Source of the DNA: Thauera sp.
GTDB lineage: Bacteria > Pseudomonadota > Gammaproteobacteria > Burkholderiales > Rhodocyclaceae
Direction of reading: 5' to 3'
Length of the DNA: 31,600 bases
NCBI GenBank assembly: GCA_003446655.1
Contig: DMCZ01000117.1
Location: forward strand, 1 to 31,600
Under the pieces are notes generated by a model. The model was not told the origin of the DNA and searched no databases. It worked only from the letters and a program-made list of their open reading frames with translations. Of the stretch, positions 6,231 to 13,564 are shown piece by piece (the first letter of the stretch is position 1; every line of letters begins with the position of its first letter). The position numbers and the translations under genes were made by a program.

Positions 6231-7526
6231 ATGTCTCATCCCATCGACCACAAGCCGTTCGGCCGGCTGTTCGACCGGCTGGCGGCACGGCCGCTGTTCA
6301 TGTGCGGCTTCCGCCCCTTCTTCCTCGCCACTGCCGTGTATGCGGTGCTACTGCTGCTGATCTGGCTGGGCTTTCTCGCGGCAGGGCTGGGCGTGCCGGC
6401 CGTGCGCGGCGGCCCGGTCGTGTGGCACGCGCATGAGCTGATGTTCGGTTTCGGGCTCGCGGCGGTGGCGGGTTTCCTGCTGACGGCGGTGCCCGAGTTC
6501 ACCGCCACGCCCGCCTTCGGTCGTCGCATCGCACTCGGCATGGTCCTGCTGTGGACGGCGGCACGCCTGGCGTTCTGGCTGTCGGGAACACTGGGGCTGG
6601 CGGGGGAAGTGCTGGCCGCGGTGCTGAACGTGGGTTTTCTAGGTGCGCTGATTGCGATCGTCGCGCCACGGCTTTGGCGCGACCCCGAGCGGCGCCATCT
6701 CGCCTTTCTGTGGGGACTGGGGGCGATGTGGATCGCGCTGGCGGGTTTTCATGCCGATGCGCTCGGCGGCGCGTATCCGATGCGCTGGGTGCGGGTCGGC
6801 GTCGGCGTGATGATGGTGCTGATCGTGGTCGCGCTCAGCCGCATCTCGATGCGCATCGTCAATGATGCGCTGGATGCCGAGCGCCTGCGCCGCAATGGCG
6901 GCACGGCCCGCCGTCACGGCGAGGACGACGAACTGCCCGACTATCGTGCGCGCCCCCCGCGGCGCAATCTCGCCATCTTCGGCGTGGCGCTGTACACCGT
7001 GGTCGAGTTCGTGCTGTCCGGCTCGGTCATAGCCGGCTGGGTGGCGCTGGCGGTGGCGGCGGCGGTGCTGAACCTGCTGAACGACTGGCATGTCGGCCGC
7101 GCCCTGCTGTCGCGTTGGGCCTTCATGCTCTACGCGGTGTATTGGCTCATGGCAGCGGGCTACGCGCTGATCGGCCTGTCCTTGCTCGGCGCGCCGGTGA
7201 CGCCCAGTGCGGGACTGCACCTGCTGACGGTCGGTGCGATGGGCGTGTCGATCTTCGGCGTGCTGTGCATCGCCGGACGCACGCATGCGGGCCATGAACT
7301 GGATCTGCGGCCCTGGGTGCTGGTGGCCGCGGCCGGGCTGGTGGCCGCCGCGCTGGCACGCTCGGCATCCGGCCTGCCGGGGATGCCGATGGCCGGCCTG
7401 CAGGCGGTGAGCGCGGCCGCCTGGGTGCTGGGCTACGGTCTTGCAGCGCGCTACCTCGGCACGGTGTTCGTCGGTCCGCGGCCGGATTCGGGGACGGGCT
7501 GCGAGGAAGTGCTCCGCGAGGCGTAG
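6231..7526 (+). CDS. nnrS: NnrS family haem/copper membrane protein
   Basis: A 431-residue polytopic inner-membrane protein with about 12 hydrophobic segments. It carries family hallmarks: FRPFFL near the N-terminus, VWHAHELMFGFGLAAVAGFL and LTAVPEFT in the first third, HLLTVGAMGVSIFGV and GRTHAGH near the C-terminus. NnrS proteins are haem- and copper-binding, are controlled by NnrR in denitrifiers, and in other bacteria relieve NO stress on iron metabolism (established for the family). GAGG lies just upstream of the ATG. Its place behind a TonB receptor and ABC importer suggests that the imported compound and NnrS act in one process, such as metal or haem supply during denitrification; that is inference. 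Confidence 0.92.
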   Translation: MSHPIDHKPFGRLFDRLAARPLFMCGFRPFFLATAVYAVLLLLIWLGFLAAGLGVPAVRGGPVVWHAHELMFGFGLAAVAGFLLTAVPEFTATPAFGRRIALGMVLLWTAARLAFWLSGTLGLAGEVLAAVLNVGFLGALIAIVAPRLWRDPERRHLAFLWGLGAMWIALAGFHADALGGAYPMRWVRVGVGVMMVLIVVALSRISMRIVNDALDAERLRRNGGTARRHGEDDELPDYRARPPRRNLAIFGVALYTVVEFVLSGSVIAGWVALAVAAAVLNLLNDWHVGRALLSRWAFMLYAVYWLMAAGYALIGLSLLGAPVTPSAGLHLLTVGAMGVSIFGVLCIAGRTHAGHELDLRPWVLVAAAGLVAAALARSASGLPGMPMAGLQAVSAAAWVLGYGLAARYLGTVFVGPRPDSGTGCEEVLREA

Positions 7527-7566
7527 GACGGTGGACAGTGGGCACTTGTGGCCCAGCTGCCCTGAT

Positions 7567-8250
7567 TCAGGGCTTCGCCCAGCGCCGCAGCAGATTGTGA
7601 TACACGCCGGTGAGCCGCAGCAGGTCGGGGTCGTCCTGGCGCCCTGAGGCGGTCAGACCCCGGATGGATTGATCGAGGTCGTACAGCAGCGTGCGTTCCC
7701 CTTCGTCCTGCACCAGGCTCTGAATCCAGAAGAAACTGGCGATGCGCGCGCCGCGTGTGACTGGCGTGACGCGATGCAGGCTGGTCGAGGGGTAGAGCAC
7801 CATGTCGCCCGCCTCGAGCTTCACCGTCTGTACGCCGAACGGACCTTCGATCTCCAGTTCGCCGCCTTCGTACTCGTCCGGCTCGGCGAGGAACACCGTG
7901 GCTGACACGTCCGTACGCACCGTGATGTCGGTGCCCGGCACCGTCATCAGGGCGCTGTCGACGTGGGTGCCGTAAGTGCCGCCGCCGCGGTAGCAGTTGA
8001 ACTTGGGCGGGTAGATGCGCTGCGGCAGGGCGGCGGAGATGAACTCCGGGTGCGTGCCCAGTTTGCGCAGGATGTGGTTGCCGAGGCGGGTGGCCAGATC
8101 CGAGCCGTCCGCCAGTTGCAGGTTGCGCTTGACCTGGCTGGCGAGCGTGCCGGCGGTCTTCAGCCCGTCTTCCCACTGCGCCTGGTCGAGGTGCTGGCGG
8201 AACTGCCGGACTTCATCCTTGGTCAGGACCTTCTCGATTGAAATGAGCAT
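7567..8250 (-). CDS. piuC: PiuC-type Fe(II)/2-oxoglutarate dioxygenase (PKHD hydroxylase)
   Basis: A 227-residue protein of the YbiX/PiuC family. Iron ligands are visible as H96-x-D98 (GTHVDSA) and H159 (STSLHRVTP), with R169 positioned for 2-oxoglutarate; the length matches the family. PiuC-like genes accompany catecholate siderophore receptors (PiuA/Fiu) in Pseudomonas and relatives and are iron-repressed; the biochemical substrate is not established. It is the last gene of the minus-strand set 13095 to 7567, 38 nt after the FMN dehydrogenase. It converges with nnrS; a short GCCCT-GATTC-AGGGC hairpin (7559-7573) covers its stop but has no U-run. Confidence 0.9.
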   Translation of the reverse strand: MLISIEKVLTKDEVRQFRQHLDQAQWEDGLKTAGTLASQVKRNLQLADGSDLATRLGNHILRKLGTHPEFISAALPQRIYPPKFNCYRGGGTYGTHVDSALMTVPGTDITVRTDVSATVFLAEPDEYEGGELEIEGPFGVQTVKLEAGDMVLYPSTSLHRVTPVTRGARIASFFWIQSLVQDEGERTLLYDLDQSIRGLTASGRQDDPDLLRLTGVYHNLLRRWAKP

Positions 8251-8288
8251 GATGTGAATCGCTTACAGGGCAAGGTTTGGACTGAGGT

Positions 8289-9410
8289 TCAGGCGTGGCG
8301 GTGGGTGACGCAGTCCGCCGTGATCTCCTGCAGTGTGGCGCAGCCGGCGAGTGCCATGCACAGCTCCAGTTCCTCGCGCAGCAGCTTCAGCATGTGGGCG
8401 ACGCCGAGCGCGCCGGCAACGGCCAGCGCGAAGACCTGCAGACGCCCGACCAGCACCGCGTCCGCGCCGAGGGCCAGCGCCTTGAATACGTCGCTGCCGG
8501 CGCGGATGCCGCTGTCGAGCAGGACGGGGTAGTCCGCACCGACCGCGGCGCGCACGGCAGGCAGCGCGTCGAGGCTGGCTGGCACGCCGTCAAGGGCGCG
8601 GCCGCCATGGTTCGAGACGATGATCCCCGTAACCCCGGCCGCCTTCAGCGCCAGCGCGTCGTCGGCGCGCAGGACGCCCTTGACGATGACCGGCAGGCGG
8701 GTGTGACGCATCAGCCAGTCCAGGTCATCCCAGGTCGGCGCCTCCCGCATCAGGCCCTGGAAGATGCGGCCCTGGCCGCGTTCGAGTACGACTGGCGGCG
8801 GCGTTGCATGATGGATGAGGTTGCCCGGACGCACCGTGTCGGGCATGCGGAAACCTGCCCTCTGGGCGCGCAGGCTGGGACGCTGCACGGCCGCGTCGAG
8901 GGTTACGACGAGTGCGCGGTAGCCCGCAGCCTCGGCGCGCTGGACGAGATCGAGCGTGCTGCCGCGCATGGGCTGGACGTAGAGCTGGAACCACTTCTCC
9001 CCGCAGCCTTCCCTTGCGATGTCTTCCAGCGGCCAGGACGACAGTGTGCTGGCGACCAGGCAAGTGTCGGTCGCCTCCGCGGCACGTGCGCTGTCGAGTT
9101 CGCCCCGGGGGTGAGCCAACGCCTGAAAGGCCAGTGGGGCAAGCAGGATGGGGTGGTGCAGGGACTGGCCGAGGAGCGTGAGGCGCGTGTGCCCTGTGGT
9201 CACGTCCCGCAGCAGTCGCGGCAGGATCTGCACGCGTTCGAAGGCCTCGCGGTTGGCACGCAGCGTGGCTTCGAAGCCGCTGCCGCCGGCGATGTAGGCG
9301 TGGTGCGTGGCCGGCAGGAAATGCGCGGCAAGGGCCTCGTAGTCCTGTGCGCACAGGATGTCGGATGGAATCCGCGACAGGGGCGCGCGCGGCGTTGTGG
9401 TGTCGTTCAT
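8289..9410 (-). CDS. FMN-dependent alpha-hydroxy-acid dehydrogenase/oxidase
   Basis: A 373-residue TIM-barrel enzyme of the lactate dehydrogenase (LldD)/glycolate oxidase family. Visible signatures are SNHGGR with the catalytic His (H268), K244 in VIVKGVL, FQLYVQP and the FMN phosphate-binding region LLDSGIRAGSDVFKALALGA. It would oxidise a 2-hydroxy acid to a 2-keto acid. The substrate is not set by the sequence; close relatives are annotated as L-lactate dehydrogenases. It is unusual to find it inside an iron-receptor cluster, between the DUF1513 protein and PiuC. A hydroxy acid derived from a siderophore or citrate-like chelator is a possible substrate, but only as inference. Confidence 0.88.
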   Translation of the reverse strand: MNDTTTPRAPLSRIPSDILCAQDYEALAAHFLPATHHAYIAGGSGFEATLRANREAFERVQILPRLLRDVTTGHTRLTLLGQSLHHPILLAPLAFQALAHPRGELDSARAAEATDTCLVASTLSSWPLEDIAREGCGEKWFQLYVQPMRGSTLDLVQRAEAAGYRALVVTLDAAVQRPSLRAQRAGFRMPDTVRPGNLIHHATPPPVVLERGQGRIFQGLMREAPTWDDLDWLMRHTRLPVIVKGVLRADDALALKAAGVTGIIVSNHGGRALDGVPASLDALPAVRAAVGADYPVLLDSGIRAGSDVFKALALGADAVLVGRLQVFALAVAGALGVAHMLKLLREELELCMALAGCATLQEITADCVTHRHA

Positions 9411-9468
9411 TCGATATGCCTTGCAAGGGCCGGGGCGCCGCCGACGGCAAGCTCTGGCACCCGGTGGA

Positions 9469-10644
9469 TCAGGCTTCCTCGATCAGAATCCAGTGATTGT
9501 CGAGCGCCATCGGCTCCGGCCACGCGAGCAGGTTGGCGGGTGCATTCGGATGCCAGCGGCCCAGGCCGTAGGCGGTGGCGACCAGCACCCCGCCGCCGTC
9601 CTGCGGGCCGTGCCAGCCGGTCAGTGCATAGGACGCCTTGAGTTGCACGATGGGTCGCATCTTCTCGGGCAGGCCAGGGTGCCACAGGTTGGTGACGTCG
9701 GCCTGGTGGCTGGACAGCGCGAAGCCGTCATGCAGCGCCGGGGCGATGTCGCCAGCGTAGCCGATGCCGTCGTTCTCCTGCGTCGGGACGCTCAGGTGTT
9801 CGCCATCGAAAACGGCCAGGATCGGGGCGCGACGACGGTCGGCCTCGAGGTCGTGTTCGGCCTGCATCGCGATGCCGAGCAGGGCATCGCCGTCCCGCGG
9901 CGGGCGACTCCAGGCCATGTGGCGCAGGCTCAGCCGCGGGTCGTCGATGCGCCAGTGGCCGAGCAGGGCTCCGTTGGCGGTGTCGATGCGCACGAGCGAG
10001 GCGTCCATGCGGTGGAGATCGACCTTCTTGTCGCTCAGCGTGCGCGGAATGCCGCCATTGGCGACGAACAGGTGGCCCTGGGCGTCGAGCAGCAACTGGT
10101 GCGGGTCTAGAGCGTGGGTATCCCATTCGGCGAGCTTGCGCAGGCTGCGGTGGTCGCGCACGCCGATCCTGCCCTTGCCGCTGCGGAAATCGGTTTCGGT
10201 GGTGTACAGGTGCTCGCCATCCGCCGAGGCGATGACATGGCCGCCCAGGCGGCACATGCCCTCTTCCTGCACGTCGATCTGCTGCATCACCTTGCCCTGC
10301 GCATCGCAACGCAGCATCCAGGTCCCGGGGCGTGCACTGCACACCAGCAGCCCGCCGCCGGGCTCGGCCATCAGTCCGTGAGGCCGGCTCGGTAGCGGCA
10401 CCATATAGCCGAAGGCGAGCTTGCGCGCCTCCCAGTCAGCGACGAGGGTGCCGGCGAAGTTCGGGTCGCTCGCGCGCGGACCCCGCCAGGCGGCGCCGAC
10501 GACCGCGCGCGTCCCGCTCGGTCCGGCCTGGGCCGCGCGCGGCATGAGGATGCTTGCCGTGCCGGCGGCCAGTGTCTTAAGGGCGCGGCGACGCGAGATG
10601 CTGAAACGCGGGGGATCGAGGTAAAGCGTGGGTTGTGCGTGCAT
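9469..10644 (-). CDS. Tat-exported DUF1513 protein
   Basis: A 391-residue protein starting with a twin-arginine signal (SRRRALKTLAAGTASILMPRAAQA), so it is exported folded, probably with a cofactor or metal. The mature part is repetitive in a beta-propeller manner (GGGLLVCSARPG, GGHVIASADGEHLYTTE, PHQLLLDAQGHLFVANGG) and ends NHWILIEEA. This matches DUF1513, which in pseudomonads sits in EfeO-type iron-uptake clusters. ATG 10644 was chosen because GGAG lies 6 nt upstream and the Tat signal follows; the longer open frame runs into the terminator hairpin. It lies downstream of a TonB receptor and a strong hairpin, so it may depend on readthrough or its own promoter. Confidence 0.88.
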   Translation of the reverse strand: MHAQPTLYLDPPRFSISRRRALKTLAAGTASILMPRAAQAGPSGTRAVVGAAWRGPRASDPNFAGTLVADWEARKLAFGYMVPLPSRPHGLMAEPGGGLLVCSARPGTWMLRCDAQGKVMQQIDVQEEGMCRLGGHVIASADGEHLYTTETDFRSGKGRIGVRDHRSLRKLAEWDTHALDPHQLLLDAQGHLFVANGGIPRTLSDKKVDLHRMDASLVRIDTANGALLGHWRIDDPRLSLRHMAWSRPPRDGDALLGIAMQAEHDLEADRRRAPILAVFDGEHLSVPTQENDGIGYAGDIAPALHDGFALSSHQADVTNLWHPGLPEKMRPIVQLKASYALTGWHGPQDGGGVLVATAYGLGRWHPNAPANLLAWPEPMALDNHWILIEEA

Positions 10645-10713
10645 GGATGCTCCGTCTTTCGAAGGTCGGTTTGCCGACCACGTGCGCGGAAAGTCAGTCA
10701 GGCAAGATTGTTC

Positions 10714-10757
10714 AAAACGAAAACGGCCGGGCTGCGCGCTGAGGCGCGGCCCGGCCG
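10714..10757 (-). terminator. Intrinsic terminator after the siderophore receptor gene
   Basis: On the minus strand a 14-bp GC-rich stem (arms 10744-10757 and 10724-10737, one mismatch, loop GCTGAG region 10738-10743) is followed by TTTTCGTTTT (10714-10723). It lies 16 nt beyond the receptor stop codon. It should reduce expression of the DUF1513-FMN-piuC genes relative to the receptor. Confidence 0.75.
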
Positions 10758-10773
10758 GGTGAAGCACTAGTAC

Positions 10774-13095
10774 TTAGAAGTCATAGTTCAGGGTGACGCG
10801 CGTATTGCGTGCATCACCCTTGTACAGGAACGAACCCGACTGATACGCGGCCGTGTAGTAGTCCTTGTCGGTCACGTTGCCCACGTTCAGGCGCACGTCC
10901 ATGTTCTTGTTGATGCGGTAGTTGGCGAACAGGTCCAGTACGGTGTAGGCGGGGATCGGGTTGTTGTACTCCCCGGTCGTTGCGTCGAAGCCCGCCGCGG
11001 TGTCGGGTTGCCCCGCGTACTTCTCGCTTTCGTACTTGACTGCGCCGCCGAACGAGAACGCGTCCGTCGCCTGATACTTGAGTTGTACGAAGGCGCTCTT
11101 GTCGGCGAAGTTGCTGAGCGTCTTGCCGACCTTTTCCGGGGTGGCCGATTCGAGTACTTCCGCGCCCATGATTGCCACGCCGGCCTGTGCGGTGAGCTTC
11201 TCGGTGAGCAGGCCGGTCAGGCCGAGCTCGATGCCGCGAACGCGGTTCTTGCTCGAGTTGAAGGTGCCGGTGGCTTCGTAGCCGTTGCCTTCCATCACGT
11301 CGGACTTGGTGATCTGGAACACCGCGGCGGTGGCCAGCAGCTTCTCGCCCATCAGGTTCCACTTCGTGCCCAGCTCGAGCAGCTCGGTCTTCTCCGGCTT
11401 CGCCGAACCCGGGATGAAGCCGCCGTAGCCCGCGTTGGTGCCGACGTCCGACTCGCCGCCGTTGACGTCGCTCGCGGTCGAGTAGCTGGCATAGACGTTG
11501 GCGTCGGGACGGAACTTGTAGGTGAGGCCGACGTGGCCGTTCCACAGGCTGTCGGAGGTGCTGTAGTCGGTGCGGGCGAGGGTGGTGGTGTTCTGCGTGC
11601 CGAGGTCGTAGTCGAAGCGGTCCCAGCGCAGGCCGGCAAAGGCGGTCCACTTGTCGGTCAGGTCCACCGTATCCATCACCGAGAGCGAGACGGTCTTCAC
11701 GTTCCAGTCGCTGTCCCAGGTGCCCTTGGCGACGCTGCGGTTCATGATCGTGTTGATGCCGTTGAGCAGGGCGCCGCTCGCATCGGTGATGCACCAGCCC
11801 GGCGAGACCCCGCCCCGGCCTGGGACCATGCAGTTTTCGCCCGAATTGCTGATGTTGTAGACCCCGTTCAGCACGCTGTGGTCGGAATACTCCAGGCCGA
11901 AGATGAGCTCGTGCTTGAGCCCGCCAATCTCGCGGTCGAGATGCAGGTTCGTCTGGTTGACGAAGTAGTCGACCTCCTGCCAGCCCTGATGGGTGCTGAG
12001 GCTGATGGTCGGCGCGCCGGCTCGCGGATCGTTCCCGGCGAACGCGTTGGCGCGCGCGCCGGTGACGACGTAGCCGTTGTCCGTCTGGCCGTAGCGGGTC
12101 AGGTTGGTGACGCGCGTGTCCTGATCGAACTGATAGCGCAGGCGCGCAGTGAAGGTGTCGACGTCGGAGCTCAGGAAGTCCTGGTCCTGCGCGTAGACGG
12201 GTACGTTCCTGGCCGGCTTGCGATTCGGGAGGGTTCCGGTGAGGAAACCGCCCATGTCCGGGTTGTCGTCGGCGCGCAGACCGTAATAGTCGAGCGTGAG
12301 ATCGAGTTTGTCGGTCGGGGTCCAGAAGGTGGACAGGGCCACACCCTTGCGCTCGCGGTCCGCCGGAGCGCGATCGGGCACCTCCTCGTAGCCATAGAGC
12401 AGGTTGGCGCGCACCGCGAGGTCTTCGCTCACGACCTTGTTGGTGTCGAGCGTCAGGCGAGTGTGGCGATCGGTGCCAAAGCCTGTGGACAGGCGGGTGT
12501 AGTCGTAGGCAGTGGTGGCCTGCTTGGTCACGGAATTCACGGCGCCACCCGAGGTGCCGCGGCCGGCGAAGCTGGAGTTCGGGCCCTTGGAGATCTCGAC
12601 CTGCTCGGTGGCGAAGCTCTCGCGGATGGTCATGCCGGGGTCGCGCAAGCCGTCCACGAAGACGTCGCTGCGCGCTTCCTGGCCGCGGATGACGTAGCGG
12701 TCGCCGAAGGCGTTGCCGTTCTCGCCGGTGCCCAGCGTGATGCCGGGCTGGGCGTCGAGGATCTCGCGCAGGTCGGTGTAGCCCGAGTCCTCGATCTGCG
12801 CCTTGGTCAGCACCTGGATGTTCTGCGCGGTCTCCGCGAGCGCGCGCTTGTGGCGCTCGTCACCCGAGTATTTGGCCTTGTAGGGCACGCCGGGTTCGGC
12901 GTTCGGGTTGGCTTCCAGCGCAGTGTCGATGACGTTGACCGTCTTCAGGGTGGACTCGGGGGCCGGTTCTTGCTCCTGGGCAACGGCTGCTATCGGTACC
13001 AGGACGGCGGTGGACAGTCCGAGCGCCATCGCTCTGGCTGCGGGTCGTTTGCGCAGCGAGGCGGGCTGCTTGGGGTGCGAGTTCTTCGAGGACAT
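10774..13095 (-). CDS. TonB-dependent catecholate siderophore receptor, Fiu/PiuA type
   Basis: A 773-residue outer-membrane receptor with a signal region (AMALGLSTAVLVPIAAVAQ), TonB-box region around LKTVNVID, plug with DLREILDAQPGITLGTGENG, RYVIRGQEARSDVFVDGLRD and EVSKGP-like EQVEISKGPNSSFAGRG, and a barrel ending RVTLNYDF. The QNIQVLTKAQIED start and RGxSGGAVNSVTK stretch are typical of Fiu/PiuA/CirA-like receptors for Fe3+-catecholates. PiuC downstream supports this. No siderophore synthesis genes lie in the window, so a xenosiderophore is likely. A Fur-like box lies about 335 nt upstream, leaving a long leader. Confidence 0.93.
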   Translation of the reverse strand: MSSKNSHPKQPASLRKRPAARAMALGLSTAVLVPIAAVAQEQEPAPESTLKTVNVIDTALEANPNAEPGVPYKAKYSGDERHKRALAETAQNIQVLTKAQIEDSGYTDLREILDAQPGITLGTGENGNAFGDRYVIRGQEARSDVFVDGLRDPGMTIRESFATEQVEISKGPNSSFAGRGTSGGAVNSVTKQATTAYDYTRLSTGFGTDRHTRLTLDTNKVVSEDLAVRANLLYGYEEVPDRAPADRERKGVALSTFWTPTDKLDLTLDYYGLRADDNPDMGGFLTGTLPNRKPARNVPVYAQDQDFLSSDVDTFTARLRYQFDQDTRVTNLTRYGQTDNGYVVTGARANAFAGNDPRAGAPTISLSTHQGWQEVDYFVNQTNLHLDREIGGLKHELIFGLEYSDHSVLNGVYNISNSGENCMVPGRGGVSPGWCITDASGALLNGINTIMNRSVAKGTWDSDWNVKTVSLSVMDTVDLTDKWTAFAGLRWDRFDYDLGTQNTTTLARTDYSTSDSLWNGHVGLTYKFRPDANVYASYSTASDVNGGESDVGTNAGYGGFIPGSAKPEKTELLELGTKWNLMGEKLLATAAVFQITKSDVMEGNGYEATGTFNSSKNRVRGIELGLTGLLTEKLTAQAGVAIMGAEVLESATPEKVGKTLSNFADKSAFVQLKYQATDAFSFGGAVKYESEKYAGQPDTAAGFDATTGEYNNPIPAYTVLDLFANYRINKNMDVRLNVGNVTDKDYYTAAYQSGSFLYKGDARNTRVTLNYDF

Positions 13096-13330
13096 CGGTC
13101 TTCCTGATCACGGGTTGCGAAAGGCGTTGAGGTGATCAGCCCGGGCTTGCCGGAGACCCTGCGATCCTGTGCCCGTACCGCGTCGAACGCGGCTGGCAGG
13201 GACGCATGACGACGGTCCGCGAGTGAACGGCGTTGGCCGTGTGTCGACGACGGACGGATCTCCGGTGCAAGCGTTCTGGGCTGGCTTGGCTGGCTGATCC
13301 GTCGTTGCGGAGTGGCTCGCTACGTTCCCG

Positions 13331-13367
13331 GCCGCCGACGTCCGAGTTGCATGGAGACGCCGGCGGC
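13331..13367 (-). other. Stable hairpin in the receptor leader
   Basis: Arms 13331-13342 and 13356-13367 pair over 12 bp with a single G-U or A-C position and a 13-nt loop. On the minus strand it begins 3 nt after the stop of the candidate leader peptide. No U-run follows, so it is not a plain terminator. Confidence 0.5.
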
Positions 13368-13369
13368 TG

Positions 13370-13402
13370 TTACCTGCTGTTGCAGATGGAACGCATTCTC
13401 AA
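13370..13402 (-). CDS. Candidate leader peptide (8-10 aa)
   Basis: A mini-ORF encoding MRMRSICNSR from TTG 13402, or MRSICNSR from ATG 13396, ends in TAA just before the leader hairpin. Its support is a very strong Shine-Dalgarno (GGAGGAGG on the minus strand, 13409-13416), 6 nt before the TTG and 12 nt before the ATG, in an otherwise gene-free stretch. Leader peptides in iron-gene leaders can couple translation to regulation, but nothing in the peptide itself shows function. Confidence 0.25.
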   Translation of the reverse strand: MRMRSICNSR

Positions 13403-13429
13403 TAAAGACCTCCTCCGCGTCAACTGAAT

Positions 13430-13444
13430 TGAGAATTATTCTTA
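13430..13444 (-). promoter_or_regulatory. Fur box upstream of the siderophore receptor
   Basis: TGAGAAT-T-ATTCTTA is a near-perfect 7-1-7 inverted repeat (6 of 7 pairs) and matches the Fur pattern TGATAAT-N-ATTATCA well, in AT-rich DNA unlike its surroundings. A partial second copy (TGAGAAT half-site, minus strand, 13395-13401) lies 28 nt further towards the gene. Iron repression is the expected control of a PiuA-type receptor. Confidence 0.65.
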
Positions 13445-13564
13445 TTATTTGGTCGGGAGGACTTGTGCGTGGGACGTGCTGCGGTGTCGCTGCGCGGGGC
13501 AGGGGCGGCGTGGGGGGCGCTTCGGGTGGTGGGGTGCGACGGCGCGTGGGTGGGATTGCCGTCG

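Larger units (their letters stand above)
13096..13564. other. 469-bp intergenic region: leader of the siderophore receptor and 3' flank of nodT
   Basis: The proximal 330 nt (13096-13429) would be the 5' leader of the receptor mRNA if transcription starts near the Fur-like box. It contains a mini-ORF with a strong SD and a stable hairpin, listed separately. The distal part (13451-13564) is very C-rich and G-poor on the minus strand, with no intrinsic terminator after nodT, which would suit Rho-dependent termination. No protein gene is convincing: the open frames here are shadows or low-complexity. Confidence 0.5.

Noticed and set aside
7559..7573. GCCCT-GATTC-AGGGC hairpin at the convergent nnrS/piuC ends as a terminator.
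   Set aside because: Only 5 bp, includes the piuC stop codon, and neither strand has a U-run.
11008..13107. A 699-residue plus-strand open frame antisense to the siderophore receptor.
   Set aside because: Mirror frame of a GC-rich gene; its Val/Ala/Arg-rich sequence has no domain, while the minus-strand frame is an unmistakable TonB receptor.
13110..13170. On the plus strand, GCGAAAGGC ... CAGCCCGGG ... GCCGGAGACCCTGCG resembles the 3' part of a cobalamin riboswitch (B12 box).
   Set aside because: The 5' conserved elements would fall inside the receptor coding region and are not there, the B12 box has mismatches, and no plus-strand gene follows to be controlled.
13420..13432. TCAA-CTGAA-TTGA as an FNR-type box near the siderophore receptor.
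   Set aside because: Half-sites are in the opposite order from TTGAT-N4-ATCAA and the spacing is wrong; the overlapping Fur match is better.
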